A DNA stretch of 64,000 bases from Gyromitra esculenta (Eukaryota; Ascomycota; Pezizomycetes; Pezizales; Discinaceae), in NCBI GenBank assembly GCA_038503075.1, contig JBCAML010000015.1, positions 1,178,001-1,242,000 of the forward strand, written 5' to 3'. Below, piece after piece: positions 23,206-31,602 of the stretch. Below the pieces are notes generated by a model, which saw only the letters and a list, made by a program, of their open reading frames with translations, was not told the origin of the DNA and did not search any database. Every line of letters begins with the position of its first letter. The stretch's first letter is position 1. Made by a program: the position numbers and the translations under genes.

Positions 23206-23211
23206 TTTAAA
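23167..23211 (-). promoter_or_regulatory. Element B -1 ribosomal frameshift module
   Basis: On the minus strand: slippery heptamer TTTAAAC at 23205-23211, in gag phase T TTA AAC. The gag stop TAG is at 23202-23204. The spacer of 6 nt is followed by stem AACCAGAG (23191-23198), a 16-nt loop and CTCTGGTT (23167-23174). Slipping back one base at AAC enters the open pol frame (CTA GTT CAA). Heptamer, spacing and hairpin match the canonical layout of -1 programmed frameshifting. Confidence 0.8.
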
Positions 23212-24449
23212 GACTCAACTGAGTCTGTTGCATCGAGGACGGAAAAGCGAGGTGGCAAGGGCGGTGGAAAAACAGAGGAAGCTGGAGGGGCAGCGGGGGC
23301 GTTAGTAGCCGCTCCTCTCATGGCAGGGCGTTTAGAGGCGGAGGGGCAGTTGGAGAAGATGTGTCCTTCTCCAGCGCAGAAGAGACAACGGTTGTTGGTC
23401 TGTCTCCATGCTTTTTCTTCGGTCGATAGTTTTCTTCTCCCGTTGATCTGAACATAGCGTTGTTCAGGAGCAGGGCGGGATGTAGAGGTTCGGCCGAAGG
23501 ATAAGTCCATGGGGGCAAGTCCTCCTGGGGCGAACGAGGAGGAGGCAGGGGTAAAGGCGGCGGGGGCGGCAGCGGGGGCGGTAAATTGTCCCATGGTGTT
23601 GCGGGCATTGTTCTTCTTCTCCTCTCTTCTTGCTCGGATGCGGTTATCCAAGCGGAGAAGGAAGGCACAGAGGGAAGTAAAGGTGGTGGGGAAATCGGCG
23701 ACGGTCACTACAGCCTCTTTCAACTCGTCTGACATTCCGTATTCCAGGGCGTCATTCTTGGCCGACTCGTCGTAATTTAACTTTCCCATGATCCGCTGGA
23801 AGTCGGCAAGATAGGCAGAAAAATCCCGTTTTCCTTGTCGGAGCTGATGTAGTTCACGGCGAGCGGTTCCTAGTGGGTCGGGATCGCCGAAGGCAGTTTC
23901 GAGGGCAGTAATTAATTCGGCGGCGTTGTTCCAAGTGGTAGTTCCATCGGGGAGGACAGAGTGGCGGATTTGCTCGAGGGCGGCTCCCTCAAGACGGCTG
24001 ATAGCATACAATATCATATTGTTGCTACTGGAGAAGCGGTCGGCGTTAACCGAGAGTTTTGATCGGAGTTGCAGAACGAACCCGGGAAGTTTGTCGCGGG
24101 ACCCATTAAATTTATCTGGGTCTGGCATTTTGTCGGAACGGCCTCCTTGTGTATGAGCGGGAGGCGGCGGTGGAGAAGGCGCAGGTGGTGGGGGAGCGGC
24201 ACTAAGGAGACGGGCGACTTCTGCCTCGGCTGCTTGTAGTTGGGATTGGCAAGTGTTGAACCTCGCCGTCATGTTGTTCCTCTCTTGAGTAACTTCCTCA
24301 AGCTGAAGATCTGCGTACGTGAGGTTGTCGACCCGCTGTTGGTAGTGGGAACGAATTTCCTCATAAGCGGAGGCGAGGTCGGCGTTGGCGGCGGCCTGGA
24401 AGTTCTCAAACGTTGGGAAGGTCCAGGGGGCGGGGGCAGAATTGCTCAT
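23202..24449 (-). CDS. Element B Gag
   Basis: Structural Gag protein of 415 residues. I choose ATG at 24449 (context GTCACCATGA). The frame stays open further upstream, to 24512, only towards the primer site. An N-terminal coiled-coil-like segment (YEEIRSHYQQRVDNL, then LEEVTQERNN) is followed by a proline-rich stretch, the capsid core of the retrotransposon-gag type (DFQRIMGKLNYDE), and one CCHC knuckle, CLFCAGEGHIFSNC (C-x2-C-x4-H-x4-C). It ends VESLN at a TAG that overlaps the frameshift module. Gag would assemble virus-like particles in the cytoplasm and package the element RNA (known for the family). No disruption was seen. Confidence 0.92.
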   Translation of the reverse strand: MSNSAPAPWTFPTFENFQAAANADLASAYEEIRSHYQQRVDNLTYADLQLEEVTQERNNMTARFNTCQSQLQAAEAEVARLLSAAPPPPAPSPPPPPAHTQGGRSDKMPDPDKFNGSRDKLPGFVLQLRSKLSVNADRFSSSNNMILYAISRLEGAALEQIRHSVLPDGTTTWNNAAELITALETAFGDPDPLGTARRELHQLRQGKRDFSAYLADFQRIMGKLNYDESAKNDALEYGMSDELKEAVVTVADFPTTFTSLCAFLLRLDNRIRARREEKKNNARNTMGQFTAPAAAPAAFTPASSSFAPGGLAPMDLSFGRTSTSRPAPEQRYVQINGRRKLSTEEKAWRQTNNRCLFCAGEGHIFSNCPSASKRPAMRGAATNAPAAPPASSVFPPPLPPRFSVLDATDSVESLN

Positions 24450-24495
24450 GGTGACGTCAAAAGTAGATGGGTATTGGTAGAGGGTGTAGATAGGG

Positions 24496-24506
24496 AAGCA
24501 ACGTAA
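24496..24506 (-). promoter_or_regulatory. Element B primer-binding site (self-priming candidate)
   Basis: The first bases after the 5' LTR on the minus strand are TTACGTTGCTT. Nine of them are complementary to AAGCAACGT in the LTR (24708-24716), 53 nt after the TATA box, where the transcript could start. This is the arrangement of Tf1/sushi-type self-priming. I recognise no tRNA complement, but could not search for one. Confidence 0.55.
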
Positions 24507-24906
24507 TCTCAAGGAGCGAGATTCTCGTCAAGCTCTCAGGTATCCCCCGAGATAAGCAGTGCTACTTGAACGAGAAACCAACGACAGGAGAAAGTGCAAA
24601 GGTTCTACAGGCTCTACGAATGGTTCAAGTTATGATGACTTGAAGACGGCGACGGCGAACGATTACAAGGGGTAATCGGAGGTTTATATGTGAGTGTACA
24701 ATAGAAGACGTTGCTTAAGGAAAGAAGAAGGAAAAGTACAAGATGAGGGGAAATCCCCTCGCTTATATACCACATTCCAACCCTTTCGATGACAAAGACA
24801 TGACTCATTGTAACGAGAAACTCATAGAAACATAGAGAACGACAACAGAACCCGACAACCGTATACTCATGTACCTAACCGGTTAACATAACAACCATCC
24901 ATGAAA
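24507..24906 (-). repeat. Element B 5' LTR
   Basis: 400 bp, apparently identical to 19114-19513. It contains the presumed promoter (TATATA) and the AAGCAACGT segment used in the self-priming model. Confidence 0.93.
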
Positions 24907-24911
24907 TTTGA

Positions 24912-25793
24912 ATACCATTGGGCTTTCGCAAGTCGGTCCAATGTTTCTTTGATCAGGGGAGAAGTATAGCGGTCTTTTACGGTAAGGGCATTAAGGCCAC
25001 GATAGTCTACACATAGGCGAAGGGATCCGTCGGGTTTGGCAGCAAAGAGGACGGGAGAGCCGGCAGAGGAAGAGCTTGCGCGAATAAAGCCTTTCTCTAG
25101 GTTGTCTTCGATATATTTTTTCAAGACTAGAAGTTCGTCTCGAGACATGCCATAGAGGGGTCCAAACGGTGGTTCCTTGCCTTCTTGCAGGGTGATCTTG
25201 TGGTCATAGGATCGACGGGGGGGGAGTCCTTGGGCTTTAGCTTTGTCGAACATGTCTAGATATTCGTGGTATTCGGCGGGTATTCGTTGCCTCCACTCTT
25301 CTTTAGTAGTCTTGCTATCAAGGACTCTATTGATTTCGTAGAGGGACATAGAATAAACTTGGATACCCTTTTTCCTAGCAAGCATGCGGAAACTAGCGGC
25401 GCCAATAAAGGCAGCGTTAAGCTTGTTTGGTGGGGGGATAGCGGTGGCGGAAACGACAGGTTGCTTTGGGGCACAGTGGGTTGTGCAGAATTTAGAATTA
25501 AATTCAATGCTTTTATTGGCAAACTGTAGATGAATGTCGTGAAGATTCATCCAGGGGATGCCAAGTACTAGGGGGTAGTGTCCTAGCTTGGTTACAAAAA
25601 AGGGAGCTTTCTCAGTGTGTTGTTGGATGGAAAGTTCCAAGTGGCATAAATTGGTAATGTCTCCTGAGGCGATTGTTCGCCCATCGATGACTTCTAGCTG
25701 TCGAGGGGTTTTGAGGGGAGACAGGGGCAAGGAATGGTGACGCACGAATTTTTCATCAATAAAAGCGAACCCTGAGGCTCCAGTGTCAAGAAG
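24912..25793 (-). pseudogene. Element C pol, protease and N-terminal RT
   Basis: Open from about 25745 down to AKAQWYS at the border of element B, where the frame runs into B's LTR. It carries the protease-RT linker and the RT N-terminus (YIEDNLEKGFIRASSSSAGS, then LCVDYRGLNALTVKDRY). The protease active-site region continues beyond the solo LTR, whose insertion separates it from gag. Nearly the same protein as element B. Confidence 0.85.
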
Positions 25794-25798
25794 TGCGT

Positions 25799-26243
25799 TC
25801 TCACGGTTGAGTCCCTCGTTAAGCCCTTCAGTATCCCTGAAGGTGAGCAGTGCTACTTAATAAGGTATCAACACGTTCAAAGAGTGCGGCGTTTCTACAG
25901 GTTCTACGAGGGGTCTATCTCAAGGCAAGATAAGTGCAGCGAAGTGGACAGCGACAGCGAGGATTCTGAGGTAGAATCGAGGTAGTTATTCCGACAAACA
26001 CAGGAGAAGGTAAACGAGAACGTTGCTTAAGGAAAGAAGAGAATAAGAGCAAGAGCGACCGAAATCCTTCCTTAAAGACCCCGCTTTTTGGTAACACCGA
26101 TAACAACCCGACAACAACCGAAACACAAAGACATTATTCCAACAACCCTAAACATAACCGAACAAAGAAATTATACAACCTTCCAAAACAACGATACAAT
26201 CCTTAGTCAAACCATAATTCAACCTCTAAGTCAATCCGTGAAA
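25799..26243 (-). mobile_element. Solo LTR, A-type family
   Basis: 445 bp, flanked by the exact 5-bp duplication TGCGT (25794-25798 and 26244-26248). Its ends are an almost perfect inverted repeat (TCTCACGG ... CCGTGAAA on the plus strand). It includes GTTGCTTAAGG and ACCCCGCTTT like element A's LTRs. It is the product of LTR-LTR recombination of a full element that had entered element C's protease region. Confidence 0.88.
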
Positions 26244-26381
26244 TGCGTGTGTTTTTATGATTTTATTTTGGTGGGAAAGGCTACATGAAATTACAAAATG
26301 TTCCCCATCCAAATTATCCTCCACACACACATCCGACACTGAAAACAGAGAAATGGAAAACGCTGATAAAGAAGAAAAACG

Positions 26382-26426
26382 AACCAGAGCAGGGTCACAA
26401 GGCGACTCTGGTTGAACTAGTTTAAA
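26382..26426 (-). promoter_or_regulatory. Element C -1 frameshift module
   Basis: Slippery TTTAAAC at 26420-26426, gag stop TAG at 26417-26419, 6-nt spacer, stem AACCAGAG (26406-26413), 16-nt loop and CTCTGGTT (26382-26389). Identical to element B except for one loop base. Confidence 0.75.
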
Positions 26427-27697
26427 GACTCGACTGAGTCTGCTGCATCGAAGGCAGGAAAACGAGGTGGCAGGGGTGGTGGGAAAACAGAGGAAGCAGG
26501 AGGGGCGGCGGCGTTGATAACAGCTCCCCTCATAGCGGGGCGTTTTGAAGCGGAGGGGCAGTTCGAGAAAATGTGCCCTTCTCCGGCACAGAACAGACAG
26601 CGGTTGTTAGTTTGCCTCCAGGATTTTTCTTCGGGAGAGAGTTTCCTTCTCCCGTTGATCTGAACATATCGTTGTTCGGGAGCAGGGCGAGTGGTGGAAG
26701 TGCGACCGAAAGAAAGATCCATGGGTGCAAGTCCTCCAGGGGCAAAGGAGGCGGAGGCAGGAGTGAAGGCAGCGGGGGCGGCGGCGGAGGCGGTAAACTG
26801 TCCCATGGTATTGCGGGCAGCATTTTTTTTCTCTTCTCTTCTTGCTCGGATACGGTTGTCCAAGCGAAGGAGGAAGGCGCAGAGGGAGGTGAAGGTGGTG
26901 GGGAAATCGGCTACGGTCACTACGGCTTCCTTCAGCTCGTCTGACATTCCGAATTCCAGGGCATCGTTCTTCGCTGACTCGTCATAGTTTAACTGTCCCA
27001 TGATTCGTTGAAAATCGGCAAGGTAGGCAGAGAAGTCTCGCTTCCCTTGTCGAAGTTGGTGTAGCTCGCGGCGGGCCGTTCCAAGTGGGTCGGGGTCTCC
27101 GAAGGCGGTTTCTAGGGCGGTGATCAATTCGGCGGCGTTATTCCAGGTGGTAGTCCCGTCAGGGAGGACAGAGTGGCGAACTTGTTCGAGGGCGGCTCCC
27201 TCAAGGCGGCTGATAGCATACAATATCATATTGTTGCTGTTGGAAAAGCGGTCGGCGTTAACCGAGAGCTTTGATCGGAGTTGCAAGACGAACCCGGGAA
27301 GTTTGTCGCGAGATCCATTGAATTTATCTGGATCCGGCATTTTATCCGAACGACCTCCTTGAGTCCGCAGGGATGAGGCAAGTGGCGCAGTGCAAGAATC
27401 ATTTATGCGAGGCGGCGATTTCTTCTTCATTGCTTGTAATCGAGACACAGGTATTAAACCTCGCCGTCATGTTGTTTGCTCTTTGTACTAGCCTTCTTCC
27501 AGCTGTAGGTCCGCAGACGTGAGTTGTCGACCCTTATTGATACACGGGATCGAATTTCCTCGTAGCAGGCAGAGGCGGCTGTGGCGGCGGCATTTGGAAG
27601 TTCTCGAACGCTGGGAAAGTCTGCGGCGGCGGCTGCCACACAAGGCGCTGCATGAGGGCAGCGCTAAAAAGCGCAGAGGCGCTGGATGATGAAGCAA
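26417..27697 (-). pseudogene. Element C gag
   Basis: The capsid and CCHC parts (26417 to about 27370) are open and very close to element B (CLFCAGEGHIFSNC present). The N-terminal part is broken: YEEIRS and VDN-type sequence appears in another frame at 27454-27639, and the proline-rich linker is replaced by unrelated residues. No intact start remains. Confidence 0.8.
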
Positions 27698-27702
27698 CGT
27701 AA

Positions 27703-28120
27703 TCTCGGGCGGGAGTGCTTTATCTTCAAGCCTCTCGTATCCCCGCAGATAGTTAGTGCCGCTACTTGAAGGGCTTTAAAACTAAACGACGAGAGTGTTT
27801 TACTTATGCTCCACAGGCTCTACTTAACGTTCAAGATGTATGGACTTGAGGACGGCGACAGCGTAAGGTTATGAGGTATAACCGAGGTTTGTATTGTGAA
27901 ATACAAGAGTAAACAATAGAAGACGTTGCTTAAAGAAAGAAGAAGGAAAAGTACAATAAGAGGGGAAATCCCTTCGCTTATATACCACATTCCAACTCGT
28001 TCGATGACAAAGACTTGACTCATTGCAACGGAAACCCAAAGAAACATAAGGAACAACAACGTAACACAATAGCCTCGCAACCTTGTACCCGACGAACCAA
28101 CGAAAATAGTCATCCATGAA
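27703..28120 (-). repeat. Element C 5' LTR
   Basis: About 418 bp. On the minus strand it ends CCCGAGA and is followed by TTACGTTGCTTC, the same candidate primer site as in B. AAGCAACGT is present inside the LTR on the minus strand near 27924-27932. Confidence 0.8.
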
Positions 28121-28508
28121 ACCTGTACCTTTTGAAGGAGTTCCTGGCCCTGGAGTTACCCTATCTTTGGAGTTACCCTACTTTAGCACCTTCCGGATCG
28201 GGACTGGAGCCTGTTACCCTGCCTCCAATCCTTCCAGTAGGTATAGTATTTGGAGAAAGGGGGACAGCACCAGAAAAGACCTGTTCCGGAGGGCAAAAGT
28301 AACCCCTAGGCCGTCAAGCAAAACCGTCCGGCGGAATGGGACCCGGAGGGTATGTAGGGGAAGTGTCTGGCTTCGCTGTGGTTCAAACGGATTGCGAATC
28401 GGACCAAAACTGGCGGAGTTACAGACTGACAAAGATAAGGGAACGCAATGCTACGCGACGATTCAGATAGGCGAAATGATCGTCTCGAAGAGACGAACGC
28501 AATGAAGA
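28121..28508 (+). pseudogene. Unknown ORF, 3' part, split by element C
   Basis: Continues the frame that ends at 10584 once element C and one ACCTG copy are removed. It codes a basic segment (FEGVPGPGVTLSLELPYFST, later many Arg/Lys) and stops with TGA near 28505. I do not recognise the protein. The exact continuity of frame across 17.5 kb of inserted DNA supports C as a later insertion into a once-coding region. Confidence 0.4.
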
Positions 28509-29069
28509 CGAATACGTAACTCTCGTGTTACCGACATGCATACTGCTCGGAGAATCGCGAATCGGGGCCAGGGAACTCAATGGGGTATCGGGTATGGAGA
28601 TAAGGCGAAGTGGTTTCATGTTGTCATAGTAGTTAGCGCCTCTACACCACACTACACCCAAACATAGTAGAGAGGAGGCATTATAAATACTCTCGCAGTG
28701 GATGTAAACTCTGAGTCGGATCATTAGCGACGAAGAACGAGCCTTATCAATATTATATTGTTTCTAGCAAAATTACTTCCGTGCAATTTACTCTTTTACT
28801 TGTGAATTACTTTCATCTCGCTTAGCAAGGCCTTGGCCCTTCAGCGTTAGTTATTAAAACCTTACTATTGGAAGTTCTTCACAGAACTTTGCTCGATCCC
28901 TACTTTGAACCCTACGGTTATCTTTCAGCGGTTCATAAGAAGCAGTTAGGACTTGCACCTGTGTATTGTGTTGCGGATAGCAACCGGGCAGGTTATAGCG
29001 TCTAGATTGTTATCTAAAGCTTCTTGGAGATCTCCTGTGCGGTAAGAAGTACCGGTCTTACAAATACCG
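28509..29069. other. No gene; possible LTR-type sequence
   Basis: A TATAAATA box at about 28683-28690 is followed by a long AT-rich, ORF-free stretch. It may be an LTR of an unrelated family, but I found no partner copy or target duplication. Confidence 0.25.
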
Positions 29070-29162
29070 TGAATACTCTCGTCGCATAGTTTTCCCTTCA
29101 AGTAGCACTGCTCATCTCGGGGGATACCTGAGAGCTTGAAGATAAAACTTCGCCCCTTGAGA
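29070..29162 (+). repeat. Truncated chromovirus LTR end, opposite orientation
   Basis: The reverse complement matches the U5 end of the element C LTR (TCTCAAGGGGCGA, ATCTTCAAGCTCTCAGGTAT, then GCGACGAGAGT). Only about 90 bp remain, and it faces the other way from A, B and C. Confidence 0.65.
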
Positions 29163-29330
29163 CCGCCTTTCCGAAGGTACGGCGCTAGTTGAGGTCAAAA
29201 AATCCAGGAAAAGAGGAAAATAACAGAATGTAAGGGGAAGTTTGAGAACAGAAAAGTTTGGTTATAGGTTTTTTTTTGGAAGTATGGTTTTGTGACAGAA
29301 GTTTGGTTTTGTGATTAGGGGTCGGATTGT

Positions 29331-29409
29331 ATTTTGTTTTGATTTGGTTTTGTTTTTGATTTGGTTTTGTTTTTGATTTGGTTTTTTTTTTTTTTTTTTT
29401 TTTTTTTTG
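29331..29409 (-). repeat. T-rich tract with GATTTGGTTTTG repeats
   Basis: Several tandem units of GATTTGGTTTTGTTTTT end in about 27 T. Read on the minus strand it is an A-rich tail, as left at the 3' end of a retroposed copy, but no body is recognisable beside it. Confidence 0.5.
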
Positions 29410-29744
29410 CGATTTGGACTTTTTTAAGAGTACCATAACCTACGGGTTGAATGTACCTAATGAATAAACAACAACAACAACGAATACTCTTATTTAAATC
29501 GAGTGATATTTCATGATTTACATGATTTCTTCTTCTACTACATTTTTCAACCACCAACCTGAGAACCTAGATCTAACCTGAACCTTCTTCTGGCGTCTCT
29601 TTGAAGCTTAAGTATACTGTAATCTTACTTTGCACTTTATTACCCATCTTCTCCATCCGCTTTACCTCCATTAATATATGTGGCAGATTTTTCTAGTATA
29701 TCTGTAATTGGTCAATTGGTTTGCCCCAGGGATGAAATCAGTAA

Positions 29745-29830
29745 AATATGTATTTTATAGTAATATCCCGTATTTTACAAGTATTGTATTGTGCCGGAAA
29801 TACAATACATACTACCCGCACAGACCGCGC
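29745..29830. repeat. Dispersed AT-rich palindromic repeat, copy 2
   Basis: Inverted relative of 4118-4190, ending in TACCCGCACAGACC. The internal palindrome AATACAATAC/GTATTGTATT has different bases but the same position as in copy 1. Confidence 0.5.
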
Positions 29831-30929
29831 CCAGGGTGGACACCGCCATAACTAAAGGGTTGGATGCGTGAATGAAATATCTATCTATCTATCTAGCTGG
29901 CCTAGGGTGAGCACCGGCTAGGGTTACCCAATCTGATCCCTCTTTACCTGATAATACCTAGAATCTTGCTTGGTAGCTAGCTGTTAACCTTTACTAGTCT
30001 CGCAAGATGAAGTATAGATCGTGTACACGTGTCAATTAAATATATTGCGCAACAATTGATGGTAAGTGATGTATAGAGGAAGATAACCCGCAATGCCAAT
30101 GGAGTCAGGCAAAGTGGAAGATACTTTGGCATTTATATCATCCATAGCTAAAGAAAGCGTGCTACCCCCTTCTTTGACCAGGCCATGACAGATATGAAGG
30201 ACGAAGTAACTGGGCCGTAGCACTTAGACTGCAAACAAAAGGAATACACGGATTAATTCAGCTGCTCGTTCGGGCTCTGGTAACAGGAGTACGTACCGGC
30301 AAAATCTAGTCTAGTTGATATCCTGACCATAACGCCACCACAACTGTATGACTTACAAATATAAATCTATATTTGTCAAGTAAGAATATCTGCGCATGCG
30401 GGAAGAGCCATTGAGCGAAAATTAGTTGAGGAAAACCAAAGAACTCGGTACTTATATTTGAATGACGTTTCCGGTCTGAACTGAGTCCTCATGGAGATGC
30501 AGACCAGTAGAGAGGCAGCAAGATGTAGGTTCTAGCCAACCAAGTAGTGAGTTTGAGCCAAAGTAAAGGTTTATTTGACTTGCATACCAGTTATTAGGCT
30601 TAGGAGAGATCTAGAATCCCCAATCTCGATAATCTCGACCCAGACTTGAATGACTACAGTTTTCACTGCTACTTGGTTGGCTGGATTGTGGGTATCGTAC
30701 TGCTCACTGCCAGTCGATTGGCTGAAATCTTTACTATCCTCTACTTCTCTACTGGTATGCACCTCCATGTGGACCCAGGCCGTTCCGGGTGTTAAGATAT
30801 CTGGAGTTACGTTCCTCACTTACTTAATTAGGTAACTGGGGACCTGCTGTTGCAACCACACCTCTGATGTCCTTAGTTGCCTAAAGCAGTAACTAAAGAT
30901 AAAGTGTTACCACACATCAGGGATTGGGA
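29831..30929. other. Intergenic, microsatellite only
   Basis: (TATC)n lies at about 29878-29896. Overlapping open stretches on both strands at 30571-30835 show no domain. No gene is supported. Confidence 0.35.
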
Positions 30930-31060
30930 TATAGCGACCGTGATCATGGTAGGGAGTTTTTGTATAAATATGGGGCTTTCTCCCCGCCTACGTTTAGAGA
31001 ATTAAGCAATACACACTTCTCTATTCTTTACCGGGGACGTCATTCGAATACGAGTAGATA
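30930..31060 (+). repeat. LTR-like repeat, family 2, diverged
   Basis: GGGAGTTTTTGTATAAATATGGGG, CTTTCTCCCCG, TCTATTCTTTACCGGGG then ATTCGAATAC parallels 8750-8860 in the order of TATA box, G/C run and ACCGG. There is no internal region beside it. Confidence 0.35.
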
Positions 31061-31602
31061 GCATGCACTCCCTCGAGGGCAGGTTTTTTTTTCAGAACCC
31101 TTACTAGCAAACCAGCTACGCACATGCACAGATCTCAAGATCCTCGCGAACTACACTTCAAATGAGATGTGGTGTCACAACTGAGTTGTATATGTGTGAG
31201 CGCAGAAGCTTAGCTACACCCCTCCCCCAATAAATATCTGCTGTAAAGGTGGTAGATGGAGAATTCGTGTTCTACTCAAAAACACTAGGACTTCTGCTGT
31301 GGAGAGTGCTTTGTGACGAGTTGCGGCGATGTACCCACCATTACATGTAACCATGGTCTTAAGAAAGAAATCGAAAAATGCATCATTCATGCGCTTCCTG
31401 CCTATGTCGCGTTGGCTTCAGCGAGTTGAAGCTATTGGCAATATCGATATGACGGGATAATTTAAGGAGTTTGTGGCAAATAATTCGTTAGTACTCCCAG
31501 CTCTTGACTACTATAACTTCCGTCGAGGTCCCCCCGCTAAAATCTACTTTGGAATCCATAATCCTCATCGCCCTTCAGTTTCATTCCCTTCTCATTAACA
31601 CA

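Larger units (their letters stand above)
19114..24906 (-). mobile_element. Chromovirus B (Ty3/gypsy), intact
   Basis: A 5793-bp element with exact target duplication TTTGA (19109-19113 and 24907-24911). Its two 400-bp LTRs appear identical on base-by-base reading. Gag and pol are both fully open. It contains a putative self-primer site next to the 5' LTR, a frameshift module between gag and pol, a G-rich polypurine tract before the 3' LTR, and a C-terminal chromodomain. It sits in the RT gene of element C. Everything required for autonomous transposition seems present, so it is a strong candidate for a recently active element. Confidence 0.93.
10585..28120 (-). mobile_element. Chromovirus C (Ty3/gypsy), broken by three later insertions
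   Basis: An old gypsy element in minus orientation. Its pieces are the 5' LTR (27703-28120), a decayed gag (26417-27697), protease and the N-terminal RT part (24912-25793), RT to chromodomain (16533-19108), and a 3' LTR split into 10585-10594 and 16141-16532. Its own target duplication is ACCTG (10580-10584 and 28121-28125); if the usual terminal A belongs to the LTR, the match is CCTG. Inside it sit element A in the 3' LTR, element B in the RT and a solo LTR in the protease region. Its protein fragments are very close to element B, so both belong to one family. Confidence 0.8.

Noticed and set aside
23167..23211. Pseudoknot downstream of the slippery site
   Set aside because: A 4-bp TGAC/GTCA contact is possible in B, but the downstream partner is changed in C, so only the hairpin is supported.
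10595..28120. RIP (repeat-induced point mutation) as the cause of decay
   Set aside because: Reading A and C against B shows many short indels and transversions, not mainly C-to-T changes. A proper dinucleotide index could not be computed by eye.
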